A DNA stretch of 64,000 nucleotides from Clostridiales bacterium (GTDB lineage Bacteria; Bacillota; Clostridia; Lachnospirales; Lachnospiraceae): the NCBI GenBank assembly GCA_018365455.1, contig JAGZJZ010000015.1, positions 79,000 through 142,999 of the forward strand. The letters are read 5' to 3'. The position numbers and the translations under genes are program-made. Below are positions 24,366 to 32,400 of the stretch, in pieces (position 1 is the stretch's first letter; each line of letters begins with the position of its first letter). The notes under the pieces were generated by a model, which was not told the origin of the DNA, made no database searches, and saw only the letters and a list, made by a program, of their open reading frames with translations.

Positions 24366-24418
24366 ATATTAGCACTTTGGTTGGTCTTTGCGCGAAAACC
24401 GGGAAAGTTTGCGCGAAA
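24366..24418 (-). promoter_or_regulatory. LytTR promoter with direct-repeat activator sites
   Basis: TTTGCGCGAAA occurs at 24387-24397 and 24408-24418, start to start 21 bp apart, i.e. two helical turns, the spacing usual for LytTR-domain sites. On the minus strand the nearer copy lies where a -35 would be, 15 bp before a -10-like TAATAT (24366-24371). This fits positive autoregulation. The repeat is also nearly palindromic, so another dimeric regulator is possible. Confidence 0.55.
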
Positions 24419-24510
24419 CTGTAATTTGTTAATAATAATTGGATACCCAGTATAAACAATGTACAAATTTATGTAAACATGGGCACTTTACATAAATTTT
24501 TTTCCAGTTT

Positions 24511-24638
24511 TTGACATTTTCTTTTGTCGATTTATATACTATAATCAAATCATATTAAAGGCGCGCCTCCTAAAAAATAATAAAATAAGAACTTATGTTC
24601 GAAAAACTATTGCAAAAATCGAATGCCAGTAGTATTAT
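24511..24638 (+). promoter_or_regulatory. Tandem promoters and LexA-like box for the 37-aa peptide
   Basis: Promoter 1 is TTGACA (24511-24516), 18 bp, TATACT (24535-24540). Promoter 2 is TTGCAA (24610-24615), 17 bp, TATTAT (24633-24638). Between them GAACTTATGTTC (24589-24600) fits the GAAC-N4-GTTC LexA box of Firmicutes. The leader down to the ATG at 24690 is otherwise empty. Confidence 0.5.
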
Positions 24639-24689
24639 AATTACATAGGAATTTCGGGTTTTTGCATCCAAACCAAGGAGGGCATACAT

Positions 24690-24803
24690 ATGAGTAATGA
24701 AGAATATATAACATTAATTGTAAAATTGCTAAAAAAGTTTAATACCAGCATGCTAGAAAGAATATATAATTATGTAAATAATTTATATATAGGAAGGGGG
24801 TAG
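24690..24803 (+). CDS. 37-aa helical peptide next to the repressor
   Basis: ATG follows an ideal AAGGAGGG site by 7 nt, and the frame ends 11 bp before the convergent repressor stop. The peptide (MSNEEYITLIVKLLKKFNTS to residue 20) looks like one amphipathic helix pair. Its LLKKF...ERIYNYVNNL pattern resembles the C-terminal helix of the repressor (LLKEY...NRLKDYIKSL). It has no signal peptide. A role as anti-repressor or dimerisation mimic is inference. A processed signal peptide seems less likely. Confidence 0.65.
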   Translation: MSNEEYITLIVKLLKKFNTSMLERIYNYVNNLYIGRG

Positions 24804-24813
24804 TCCCCTTCCT

Positions 24814-25185
24814 TTATTTTTTCTTTTCCACCGATATTAAAGACTTTATGTAATCTTTCAATCTGTTTCTTTGATCTGAGTCTAATTCTGAGTATTCTTT
24901 TAATAGAGAAACGTCATCTTCATCTAGATTGTATTCTTTTTGAATTTCATCAAAAATATTTTCCGTAATATTGTTATGTGGATTACCAGAACCTTCCGTA
25001 AGCCATAAGTAGTTTATTTTAAATTCGCGGCAGATTGCCTTTGCTACATATTCCTTCACATCTGTTCTGCCATATTCTATATTACTTATAACATCTCTGC
25101 TAAACCCCATTTTTTCGGCAAACCCTTTTTGAGAAAGTCCGGATTCCTCCCTTACTAATTTGACCCGTCTGTTTGAATCATCCAT
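24814..25185 (-). CDS. XRE-family phage repressor (CI-like)
   Basis: This 123-aa protein has an N-terminal HTH (residues 8-62: REESGLSQKGFAEKMGFSR, DVISNIEYGRTDVK) and a short C-terminal helical region. It has no peptidase domain, so it is not cleaved like lambda CI. It is transcribed away from the early genes across an operator region with three GTGTTGTCAACAC-type sites. It is the likely lysogeny repressor. Good ribosome site AAGGTGGTG before ATG. Confidence 0.88.
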   Translation of the reverse strand: MDDSNRRVKLVREESGLSQKGFAEKMGFSRDVISNIEYGRTDVKEYVAKAICREFKINYLWLTEGSGNPHNNITENIFDEIQKEYNLDEDDVSLLKEYSELDSDQRNRLKDYIKSLISVEKKK

Positions 25186-25225
25186 TTTTTCACCACCTTC
25201 TTATTTAGTTTAACATGCGTTCGAT

Positions 25226-25313
25226 GTGTTGTCAACACAAATTGAACATAAAATACACCTTAAAAAAAGTGTTGACAACTCAATATATAGGTGGTATAGT
25301 GTGTTTACAACAC
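25226..25313 (+). promoter_or_regulatory. Lysogeny switch: early promoter and three operators
   Basis: Operators are GTGTTGTCAACAC (25226-25238, perfect palindrome), GTGTTGACAAC (25269-25279) and GTGTTTACAACAC (25301-25313). The early promoter has TTGACA (25272-25277), 17 bp, TATAGT (25295-25300). The second operator covers the -35 and the third the start site, which would block early transcription. Confidence 0.85.
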
Positions 25314-25331
25314 AAGAAAGGAGACGGCGTA

Positions 25332-25508
25332 ATGAGTGAGATGACTGATAATCTTAAAGTTAGTGAACAATTAAAAGATGAATTTGAAGAATTCACAAAA
25401 TTAATTCTGACACTAGAGCCTGCTGAACGCAAAAAACTTAAAGAAAGTATTATTGTAGGAAAGATGTTATTTAAAAACCAAAACAATAATGAAAAGAAGG
25501 CAAGTTAA
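25332..25508 (+). CDS. Small protein in Cro position (58 aa)
   Basis: First gene of the early operon, with AAAGGAG before ATG. The 58-aa protein is strongly charged and helical (LKDEFEEFTKLILTLEPAER) and shows no HTH, so it is not an obvious Cro. It overlaps the next open frame region by a few bases. Possibly a transcription or repressor-binding factor, but function unknown. Confidence 0.65.
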   Translation: MSEMTDNLKVSEQLKDEFEEFTKLILTLEPAERKKLKESIIVGKMLFKNQNNNEKKAS

Positions 25509-25524
25509 AGAAAGGAAACTGTCG

Positions 25525-26151
25525 ATGAAAACAGATAACTGGAACGGGTACAACATTCGATTCGTAGAGAAAGACGGTGAGTGGTGGGCAGTTGCAAAAG
25601 ATGTGGCAATAGCATTGGGCTATAAGCATACTCCACAAATGGTTAGAAATCTTGACCAAAAAGATAAGGGGGTGCATAAAGTGGACACCCTTGGAGGAAG
25701 ACAGGATTTATCAATAATATCGGAATTTGGTATTTATGACGCAACATTTGGTAGTCATAAAAAAGAAGCAAAAGAATTTAAACGTTGGGTATTCAGCGTA
25801 ATCAAAACCCTCCGCCGGGCTACCGGACTGGAAGGCTTTCAGATCTTCCGCATGCTAGATAAGGAACATCAAAAAGAAACAATGTCAAAGTTATGCAAGA
25901 CATTAAGAAAACCGGTTCGGGTAGATTTTATTAAAGCCAATATAATTGCCAACAAGGCGGTATCTACGAAGTTTGGATTTGCCAAAATGGTAAAGAAGGC
26001 TGAAATGACACCTGAGATGCTGATCGACCGGCAGGAACTACTTGAGAGCACTGTTGATCTAATGGGGGTCAAAGAAAAGTTCCAACTTAATATCTCGGTA
26101 TCTGATGAAGTTTATAAGATGGCGAATAACAGCAACAGGCAAGCAGGTTAG
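25525..26151 (+). CDS. Bro-N domain antirepressor
   Basis: This 208-aa protein has a BRO-N domain in its first 110 residues (WWAVAKDVAIALGYKHTP, SIISEFGIYDATFGS, KEFKRWVFSVIKTLRR), as in phage antirepressors, with a helical C-terminal part. ATG at 25525 is chosen because GAAAGGAA precedes it. Such proteins modulate the lysis/lysogeny choice through DNA or repressor binding. Confidence 0.88.
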   Translation: MKTDNWNGYNIRFVEKDGEWWAVAKDVAIALGYKHTPQMVRNLDQKDKGVHKVDTLGGRQDLSIISEFGIYDATFGSHKKEAKEFKRWVFSVIKTLRRATGLEGFQIFRMLDKEHQKETMSKLCKTLRKPVRVDFIKANIIANKAVSTKFGFAKMVKKAEMTPEMLIDRQELLESTVDLMGVKEKFQLNISVSDEVYKMANNSNRQAG

Positions 26152-26163
26152 GAGGTGCGAAAC

Positions 26164-26478
26164 GTGGGAATCGAAGAAAGAATTTCCCTGTTAGAGGAAG
26201 AAAACAAGAGGCTTCAAGAAGCCATAGAATACCTGAAAGCCAGAGCGGACGATGGCTTCTTCACCCCCGAAGAAGTAGCAGAAAAAATGAAATGCTCCCG
26301 GAACCATATCTATGATCTGATTAGAGAGGGAGTAATTGAAACAGCACCAAGGATTGGAAAAAGCATTAGAATCCCGATGAGCCAGTTTTATAGGAAGGAA
26401 CATGTATCTATTGGTGAAGAAAAACCATTGCGGAAACGATCAGGAAAGGAGGACATAAAGAAAATGATCTTTGGATGA
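26164..26478 (+). CDS. Excisionase-like HTH protein (MerR-type, HTH_17)
   Basis: This 104-aa protein begins with a coiled-coil segment (ERISLLEEENKRLQEAIEYL) and continues with a winged HTH (FFTPEEVAEKMKCSRNHIYD, then LIREG...GKSIRIP) of the excisionase family. It may direct excision by the integrase or act as an early regulator. The GTG at 26164, 7 nt after GGAGGTG, is chosen over a GTG inside that site. Confidence 0.8.
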   Translation: MGIEERISLLEEENKRLQEAIEYLKARADDGFFTPEEVAEKMKCSRNHIYDLIREGVIETAPRIGKSIRIPMSQFYRKEHVSIGEEKPLRKRSGKEDIKKMIFG

Positions 26479-26521
26479 CCAGTAACCCATTAGACAAGTA
26501 GTAGAAAGGAGAACACAAAAA

Positions 26522-26680
26522 TTGAACGATTCAAAAAAAGAGTCACGCAAAAGGTCAGATGTATCGAAAGAAGTGATAGATATATTCATACGAAACAACC
26601 TAACCCTTGCGGAAGTGGAAAATGTGATGAATGAAATTAATAGGCAAACTAAATATCTTCTTCGTTTTCATTCTCAATAA
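26522..26680 (+). CDS. Small early protein (52 aa)
   Basis: A TTG-initiated frame follows AAAGGAG at 10 nt. The protein is basic at the start and ends with two predicted helices (EVIDIFIRNN, LAEVENVMNEINRQ). Its last 32 bp overlap the convergent gene at 26649-26873. The coding pattern suits a small phage regulator. Not recognised. Confidence 0.5.
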   Translation: MNDSKKESRKRSDVSKEVIDIFIRNNLTLAEVENVMNEINRQTKYLLRFHSQ

Positions 26681-26873
26681 AATATTCAATATCATAATTG
26701 CTGTATTCCATGAAGGCTGTAGAAAATTCATTGGCTAGAAATTCTATTTCATCTAAAAAATCTGGATGAGGTGGTCCGGCTATTACTGGAATACGATTAT
26801 CAGCTAATGCCTGGTCTAATTTTGACTTAGCATAAGTTAAAGACAAATCATATCTAATTTTTTCAATATCCAT
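26649..26873 (-). CDS. Lone minus-strand acidic protein (74 aa)
   Basis: This acidic 74-aa protein (FLDEIEFLANEFSTAFMEYS) is read against the early operon. ATG at 26873 follows AAAGGA, and the longer frame upstream lacks a ribosome site. The region just upstream holds an AAGTAC...GTACTT inverted repeat (26888-26916 approx.). Not recognised. The reversed direction suggests a moron expressed in the lysogen. Confidence 0.55.
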   Translation of the reverse strand: MDIEKIRYDLSLTYAKSKLDQALADNRIPVIAGPPHPDFLDEIEFLANEFSTAFMEYSNYDIEYFIENENEEDI

Positions 26874-26965
26874 TTCATAATTCCTTTCATAAGTACTCGG
26901 CGCGTCACCGCCTGTACTTAAATTATAGGAGAGTTGGAATAAAATAGCAACAGAAAGGAGCACAT

Positions 26966-27151
26966 TTGAAAAACAAAGTAATTAGCCTACTGGCAACAAC
27001 CTGCATAATGGAAACAGCGCAGATCATGTTCCAAACGCCCTGGACATCCTTAGAAGCAATAACAGTTGGCTTTTGGATCTGCATACTAATCTACTTCTTT
27101 TTGCAGGAATTAGAGGATTTTGGAAGGAGGGAACGAGATGAACGAAATTAA
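26966..27151 (+). CDS. Small membrane protein (61 aa)
   Basis: TTG start after AAAGGAG. Two hydrophobic segments (about 5-25 and 28-47) and a charged C-terminus (LEDFGRRERDERN). The next gene starts 14 bp before its stop, so it is translationally coupled. Function unknown. Confidence 0.55.
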   Translation: MKNKVISLLATTCIMETAQIMFQTPWTSLEAITVGFWICILIYFFLQELEDFGRRERDERN

Positions 27152-27326
27152 GAGATTAACGCTAAGATTGCAGGAACGTGCTGTTAAAGAACGGTTGCGC
27201 CAGAATGAAGCGGTTGCATTTTCCGAAGGATGGCTGCAAACACTATGTGAGATTAACCCTGGCAAATCATTTACATCGGAAGAGATTTACGAATTATTCG
27301 GAACATTAAGCCTAATAAAAAAATAG
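27138..27326 (+). CDS. Small early protein (62 aa)
   Basis: ATG follows GGAGG and overlaps the previous gene. The protein is helical, with a C-terminal motif NPGKSFTSEEIYELFG that resembles small phage regulatory proteins. A hairpin with stem AGTCCCT/AGGGACT follows the stop. Function unknown. Confidence 0.55.
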   Translation: MNEIKRLTLRLQERAVKERLRQNEAVAFSEGWLQTLCEINPGKSFTSEEIYELFGTLSLIKK

Positions 27327-27396
27327 TCCCTCCACCGACCAAAGTTAAGGGACTAACAAAACAATACATCTGCATTATAGCAAGAAAGGAAAAAAT

Positions 27397-27543
27397 ATGC
27401 AAGACAATATTCCAGATGCTCTGGAACAATTTGAGCAATACGAGGCAGAGCAGAAAAGAGTACATAGGAGAATAAAACAAAACGCCCGTGAGTGGGCATT
27501 AGCAGAAATGGAGGATATAACAGATGAACGAATTGACTTTTAA
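27397..27543 (+). CDS. Small charged protein (48 aa)
   Basis: ATG after AAAGGA. The protein is a single charged helix (ALEQFEQYEAEQKRVHRRIK). It overlaps the next gene by 20 bp, which supports coupling. Function unknown. Confidence 0.55.
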   Translation: MQDNIPDALEQFEQYEAEQKRVHRRIKQNAREWALAEMEDITDERIDF

Positions 27544-28438
27544 TGTAGCGCAAACACCAGCAGTTATTGCCGCAAACTTTGAAGAAGTTGAAAAAATGCT
27601 TAAGGATAAGCTTTCCCAATATGACGGTGCAGTATTTACTATAGAAACAAAGGATATTGCTAAAAAAGAATTGGCGTCTCTGCGAAAGGAGAGAAAGGCT
27701 GCAGACGATAGCCGGAAGGAAGTAAAAGCTATCTACATGAAGCCGTATGACGCATTTGAGCAGAAAGTGAAGGAACTTCTGCAACTTTATGACAAGCCAA
27801 TCAACGCTATTGATTTACAGCTTAAGGAGTTCGAAACAAACCGGATAGCGCAAAAACGTCTGGAAATCCACGCAGCATATGATGAGCTGGCCGTGGGATA
27901 TGAAGAATATCTGCCAATTGAAAATATTTATGGTCCCAAGTGGGATAACGCCGGAACAACTATGAAATCAATTAGAGAAGAGATAACACAATTGGTAAAC
28001 CATGCAAAGTTATCCATCCAAACGATTTCATCTATGAATTCAGACGCTGTAGAGGAAGCGCTACGCCTGTTTAAAACAAATGGAAATTTGGCAGAAGCAA
28101 TTGCCTATATTAATAAATTTGAAGCACAAAAAGCTGAAATATTAAAGAAAGAGGAAGAAAAGCGCAAGCAGGAAGAAGAATGCCGCAGGGCGTACGAGAT
28201 AGAGCGGATCAGAGCGGAGGAACGCCGCCGGTACGAGGAAGAAAACAAGATCCGAAAGCAGGCGGTGGAAGAGGTAAAAAAAGAAATATCCTCCATAGAT
28301 GAGAAGAAAGCTGAACCACTCACTTGCAAAGAATCAATCAAGGTTGTTTACACTATTTCAGCGACACCGGATGAGATCAAAGAAGTTGAGATGGCATTTA
28401 ACAGCCTGGGGATTTACTTTGAAAGGAAAGATATTTGA
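27524..28438 (+). CDS. DUF1351 family phage protein
   Basis: This 304-aa protein matches the DUF1351 family found beside phage recombinases: N-terminal LTFNVAQTPAVIAANFEEVE, a central KELASLRKERKAADDSRKEV segment, and a coiled-coil rich in Glu/Arg near residues 205-255. The family probably helps recombination or replication, but its activity is not known. It is directly upstream of the ERF gene. Confidence 0.82.
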   Translation: MNELTFNVAQTPAVIAANFEEVEKMLKDKLSQYDGAVFTIETKDIAKKELASLRKERKAADDSRKEVKAIYMKPYDAFEQKVKELLQLYDKPINAIDLQLKEFETNRIAQKRLEIHAAYDELAVGYEEYLPIENIYGPKWDNAGTTMKSIREEITQLVNHAKLSIQTISSMNSDAVEEALRLFKTNGNLAEAIAYINKFEAQKAEILKKEEEKRKQEEECRRAYEIERIRAEERRRYEEENKIRKQAVEEVKKEISSIDEKKAEPLTCKESIKVVYTISATPDEIKEVEMAFNSLGIYFERKDI

Positions 28439-28450
28439 CCGGAGGTATAT

Positions 28451-29116
28451 ATGGACGGTAATGGAATTTATAAGGCTTTGGCAGCCGTAACAGAAGAAAT
28501 AGGAGCTATAGGCAAAAACCAAAAGAATAAGGGACAAGGCTTTATGTTTCGTGGAATTGACGATTTAATGAATGCCTTGAATCCGGTATTAGCAAAGAAC
28601 AAGGTATTTATAGTGCCTGATATTCAGGACCAGAAGAGGGAAGAGCGGAAAACGTCAAATGGAACAATTCTAATTTATTCTATTTGCAAAATTAAATATA
28701 CTTTTTACACGGACGATGGTTCTAATCTCCACGCGATAGTGATAGGTGAAGGAATGGATTCCGGCGACAAGTCAACTAACAAAGCAATGTCAGCAGCCTT
28801 TAAATACGCATGTTTCCAGGTTTTTTGTATACCAACGGAAGAAATAAAAGATGCTGATTCAGAATCGTACGAAGTTGAGGATAGATATATAACAGAGGAA
28901 GAAAAAATAGCCCTGGAAAATGCAGCCGCACGAACAGGTATGAAACTCGATAAAGCATTGCAAAACATAAAGGTAAAAGATATTAAAAAGCTTCCAGTAA
29001 CAGTTTATACGAAATGGATGATAAAACTTGCCAACCAGGAAAGCTTGCCACCTCCTACACCGGATGGAGCAGTAGAAGATATTTCCGAAGAACAATCGGA
29101 TCTTCCGTTTAAGTAG
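28451..29116 (+). CDS. erf: ERF-family single-strand annealing protein
   Basis: This 221-aa recombinase shows the ERF core: IGAIGKNQKNKGQGFMFRGI, then DDLMNALNPVLAKN, and the GEGMDSGDKSTNKAMSAAFK motif near residues 98-117. ERF proteins anneal complementary single strands in phage recombination. The C-terminal third is variable, and the acidic LPFK end resembles a SSB-type tip. Normal length, GGAGG site. Confidence 0.9.
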   Translation: MDGNGIYKALAAVTEEIGAIGKNQKNKGQGFMFRGIDDLMNALNPVLAKNKVFIVPDIQDQKREERKTSNGTILIYSICKIKYTFYTDDGSNLHAIVIGEGMDSGDKSTNKAMSAAFKYACFQVFCIPTEEIKDADSESYEVEDRYITEEEKIALENAAARTGMKLDKALQNIKVKDIKKLPVTVYTKWMIKLANQESLPPPTPDGAVEDISEEQSDLPFK

Positions 29117-29126
29117 GTGACTGCTT

Positions 29127-29672
29127 ATGGATAAAATGGAGTTTAAAGGCGTTTTTACTGGCGCAGGCATAGATTTTACCACCGGAAAGTTTAGCATGTC
29201 TCTACGGTCGGATGACAATGTTACAGCGGCATATGAGAAGCTAAGAGACCGGGAATTGACGGTTGTAATAAAGCCGTACCGCGATAAGAGATCCAAGGAT
29301 GCAAACGCTTATATGTGGGTGTTGCTACAGGAAATGGCAGATGTTTTATCCACACCAAAAAATCGAGTTGATAAATGGGATGTATATCTGGACATGTTAT
29401 CTAATTATGGAGTATTTACACATTTAATCGTAAAGCCCCATGTAGTCGAGCGTATGAAACAGGAGTGGCGTGCTGTTAGAGTGCTTGGAGAAGTAACGGT
29501 AAACGGTTCCACGGGAATACAGCTACAATGCTATTTCGGTAGCAGCACTTATAATACTGCGGAAATGAGCCGGTTAATCGATGGAGTAGTAACCGAATGC
29601 CGGCAGCTCGAAATAGAAACGCTTACACCGTCCGAATTGGCACAAATGAAGGCAGAATGGGGGCGCAGATGA
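29127..29672 (+). CDS. NinB-like recombination protein
   Basis: This 181-aa protein has the segment RDKRSKDANAYMWVLLQEMA and a C-terminal YFGSSTYNTAEMSRLIDGVV, as in clostridial phage NinB/Orf-like proteins that bind single-strand junctions. It lies between ERF and an HNH-type protein, which supports a recombination role. Assignment is by family resemblance. Confidence 0.7.
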   Translation: MDKMEFKGVFTGAGIDFTTGKFSMSLRSDDNVTAAYEKLRDRELTVVIKPYRDKRSKDANAYMWVLLQEMADVLSTPKNRVDKWDVYLDMLSNYGVFTHLIVKPHVVERMKQEWRAVRVLGEVTVNGSTGIQLQCYFGSSTYNTAEMSRLIDGVVTECRQLEIETLTPSELAQMKAEWGRR

Positions 29673-29962
29673 AAAGGTTAAAAAGCGTATTTACCGAAGA
29701 TATGGACCATTGCTTCTTTACCGGAAGCCCCTACATAGAAAGACATCACATTTTCGGCGGAAGCAATCGTAAATTTTCCGAGATGTACGGATTTGTTGTT
29801 CCACTAAGATATGACTTGCATCCGAACGGGGCTAGATTTGTAAGGACACCAGAGACACTAAAAATAGATCAATATCTTAAGCAGATGGCACAGACTTATT
29901 TCGAAGAACATACCGGTAACAGGACAATGTTCCGGGAGATATTCGGCAAGTCTTGTCTATAG
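29669..29962 (+). CDS. HNH-like small nuclease
   Basis: This 97-aa protein starts within the preceding stop (ATGA overlap). The residues C15-xx-TG, then IERHHIFGGSNR, GFVVPL and HPNG form the metal and His cluster of small HNH-like phage proteins. It may resolve recombination intermediates made by ERF and NinB. The catalytic assignment is tentative because the second Asn/His pair is not clear. Confidence 0.65.
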   Translation: MKRLKSVFTEDMDHCFFTGSPYIERHHIFGGSNRKFSEMYGFVVPLRYDLHPNGARFVRTPETLKIDQYLKQMAQTYFEEHTGNRTMFREIFGKSCL

Positions 29963-30075
29963 AGTAACCCGTTAATACTAATTCAAATTTTGTAATGGCT
30001 AAATAATATATCACAAATCTTATTGTAAGCCATGTTTTCCTCCTGCCCTTTGCGGCAGGGGAGAAGGGAGACAGA

Positions 30076-30432
30076 ATGAATGCAAAGGACATAGCTAAAA
30101 GCTATTTTTCCCGCATAACGTGCGGACATAGAAATACAGTGCAAAGACCGGATTTAAGTACCGATCTAAGCCAAAGAATAGACAGAGAACTACGAAGACT
30201 GGTAGAAAAGGCTAATCACGATGGTGATTGCATAATAAACGTTGGGAGCGGGTATTACAGACCGATACCAACAGATCCGGTTGATACTCTTGAATACAAA
30301 CAGTATAAAATGGAGGGGCATTCCAGAATAAATAAACTTACCTTAAAAGAGGAATCAATGGACGTGGCATTTAATAACTGGGCGAAAGAGGCAGGTGTTG
30401 AAATTGGAAGGATGGATCAAACTGCATCGTGA
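30076..30432 (+). CDS. Phage protein of unknown function (118 aa)
   Basis: ATG follows GAAGGGAG. The protein is basic at the start and contains the segment CIINVGSGYYRPIP, often seen in clostridial phage genes just before the replication initiator. It overlaps the next gene by 35 bp. No function known to me. Confidence 0.65.
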   Translation: MNAKDIAKSYFSRITCGHRNTVQRPDLSTDLSQRIDRELRRLVEKANHDGDCIINVGSGYYRPIPTDPVDTLEYKQYKMEGHSRINKLTLKEESMDVAFNNWAKEAGVEIGRMDQTAS

Positions 30433-31144
30433 GTTGCGGAGCAAAGCAATCTGGAATACATCAACCCCAGAGCAGAAGACTATTCTTATTACACTGCTGT
30501 TAATGGCACAGTACACCACTAATCAGTGGGAATGGAACGGCGGGCAATACAAATGTAAACCAGGGCAGTTCGTTACCAGTTTGGATAATATTGTAAAAGA
30601 ATGTGGCAAAGGGGTTAGCATACAAAACGTAAAAACTGCTTTAAAAAAGTTTGAAAAGTACGAATTTCTAACAAACGAATCAACAAAGACCGGAAGACTT
30701 ATAACCATTGTAAATTGGGGGTTTTACCAGTCAGAAGATAAGAAGCCTAACAAAGATTTTAACATAGATCTAACCAAGACCCAACAAAGCCCTAACCAAG
30801 ACCTAACACCTATAAAGAAAGAAAGAAGGAAAGAAGGTAATAAAAAAGATATAAATAGAGTGGCGTTCGCCCCACCCACCGTTGACGATGTGAGAGGATA
30901 TTGTGACGAAAAGGGATTCAAGGCAGACGCTGAACGATTTGTTGATTTTTATGAATCCAAAGGTTGGATGGTTGGGAAAAACAAAATGAAGGATTGGAAG
31001 GCTGCTGTTAGAAATTGGTGCCGGCAGGATGTCGCCACAGGAAAGAGCAGTGTTGTAACAAAGCCAAAAACAAACAGATTTAACAACTTCCCCCAAAGGG
31101 AATATGACTATGAAGATCTGGAAAAACAATTGTTAAACAGGTAG
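30398..31144 (+). CDS. Phage replication initiator (DnaD/replisome organiser-like)
   Basis: This 248-aa protein begins LKLEGWIKLHRELRSKAIWN, the typical start of phage replisome organisers, with a winged-helix N-domain (to about residue 115), a charged linker and a C-terminal DnaD-like part ending in FVDFYESKGWMVGKNKMKDW. It would bind the phage origin and load helicase. TTG at 30398 is preferred to the GTG one codon earlier by spacing to GAGGCAGG. No helicase or loader gene was recognised nearby. Confidence 0.78.
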   Translation: MKLEGWIKLHRELRSKAIWNTSTPEQKTILITLLLMAQYTTNQWEWNGGQYKCKPGQFVTSLDNIVKECGKGVSIQNVKTALKKFEKYEFLTNESTKTGRLITIVNWGFYQSEDKKPNKDFNIDLTKTQQSPNQDLTPIKKERRKEGNKKDINRVAFAPPTVDDVRGYCDEKGFKADAERFVDFYESKGWMVGKNKMKDWKAAVRNWCRQDVATGKSSVVTKPKTNRFNNFPQREYDYEDLEKQLLNR

Positions 31145-31216
31145 GAGGTAACCGGTATGGCATTATAGTTGGAAGGGGAAATATGAAACGTTAAAAAAGA
31201 TTGGAGGATTAGGGCA

Positions 31217-31465
31217 TTGAAACCATTAAGCGAAGAAAAGAGGGCGGAAGTAAGAAGTTTACACAAACAGGGATATAAGCACAGGCAAATTGCAGCTCTT
31301 GTTGGCATATCTGCCGGTAGCGTATCTTATATACTGCAGGCAAGATCAGTAGAGCAAAACAAGGCGTGTAATATTCCACAGAGTTTGTGGGATGAATGGG
31401 ATATTTTGCGCGAAAGATATGGCAAAAAGGGAACACACAGGAATCAGCTAAGGAGGCCAAGATGA
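31217..31465 (+). CDS. HTH protein (homeodomain-like, 82 aa)
   Basis: The first 45 residues form an HTH of the resolvase/transposase type (RSLHKQGYKHRQIAALVGIS, then AGSVSYIL). The rest is charged. TTG start after GGAGG. Possible early regulator. The stop overlaps the next start by 4 bp. Confidence 0.65.
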   Translation: MKPLSEEKRAEVRSLHKQGYKHRQIAALVGISAGSVSYILQARSVEQNKACNIPQSLWDEWDILRERYGKKGTHRNQLRRPR

Positions 31466-31773
31466 TTGGATGCATTATAAGCTTTATAGCAGGGGGATTT
31501 GCCGGGGCGCTGGTTACGGCACTATGTGCTGCCAGCAAGAACAGCAATGTAACGCTGGAGGATACAGGCGAATACGTAACGGAAAATAAGGACGTAAATG
31601 AGGGACTGGAATCGGGTTGCAAAAACTGTGAACCGGAGAATTGCAAAGAGTATTGCTGCCATAATTGTTTCAACTCAGATGGCATATTCTGTGATGAATT
31701 TGAGGGATATATATCAAAAGGATATGATAGTTGCAATCATTATGAGACAAGAGCATGGGAGGAAGAAGAATGA
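31462..31773 (+). CDS. DUF3789-like membrane anchor with Cys-rich tail
   Basis: This 103-aa protein has an N-terminal membrane helix of DUF3789 type (MIGCIISFIAGGFAGALVTA) and then a cysteine cluster (CKNCEPENCKEYCCHNC, later C and H residues). DUF3789 proteins are usually only about 35 residues, so this looks like an anchor joined to a metal-binding tail. Both ends overlap neighbours by 4 bp. Function unknown. Confidence 0.65.
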   Translation: MIGCIISFIAGGFAGALVTALCAASKNSNVTLEDTGEYVTENKDVNEGLESGCKNCEPENCKEYCCHNCFNSDGIFCDEFEGYISKGYDSCNHYETRAWEEEE

Positions 31774-32333
31774 AAGCCATTATAAATGCAAGGGAATTTA
31801 AACGAATAATTGATAATACAAAGCGGTTTATTCGCCCCAGTATACACACCAACATAATGATGGAGTATATACGATTAAAGATTGATATTGAGGCGAGAGA
31901 AATAGAAGCCACTGCATTAGATAACTATAGAATCGCGGATGAATACGCAGAGCTTGTACAGGCGGATGGTTCTTTTACCTGCTATATAAAACCAAATATT
32001 CCTAAGCTTACAGGAATTGATAAAGTAGAAATTGAGTTAAGCGGTGACAGGGCATATATAGTTGCAGGCGATAGTATTACTGGGTATTTGCAACCAGCGA
32101 AAGAATTTCCAGATGTAGATGCTTTTCTTAAAAAGGAATTAGAAAGGAACTCAATAGCGAACGTGTATGTAAATGCCAAATATTTACTGGATGCAATACA
32201 ACAGATCCCTGCACACGAACGAGTTCAAAAGCCTGTAATAAGGCTGGATGTAGCAGGACCACAAGATCCAATTATTATCAGGCACGGAAAAAAGAACGTA
32301 AAGTTGGTATTACCAGTTAATGTAAACAATTAA
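31770..32333 (+). CDS. Half-length DNA sliding-clamp-like protein (DnaN-like)
   Basis: This 187-aa protein resembles the beta clamp. The C-terminal part NAKYLLDAIQQI, then PIIIRHGKKNVKLVLPV matches the last domain of DnaN, and the N-terminal part (IDIEAREIEATALDNYRIAD) matches the repeated clamp fold. Host DnaN has about 370 residues and three domains. This has two or fewer. A phage clamp that works as a higher oligomer or that competes with the host clamp is inferred. It overlaps the upstream gene (ATGA). Confidence 0.65.
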   Translation: MKAIINAREFKRIIDNTKRFIRPSIHTNIMMEYIRLKIDIEAREIEATALDNYRIADEYAELVQADGSFTCYIKPNIPKLTGIDKVEIELSGDRAYIVAGDSITGYLQPAKEFPDVDAFLKKELERNSIANVYVNAKYLLDAIQQIPAHERVQKPVIRLDVAGPQDPIIIRHGKKNVKLVLPVNVNN

Positions 32334-32400
32334 GGAGGTCGCAATGGTAAAGTACGTGTTAGCTGTATCTCAATAATTAGAATTTTGGAGGGGGCACAGT

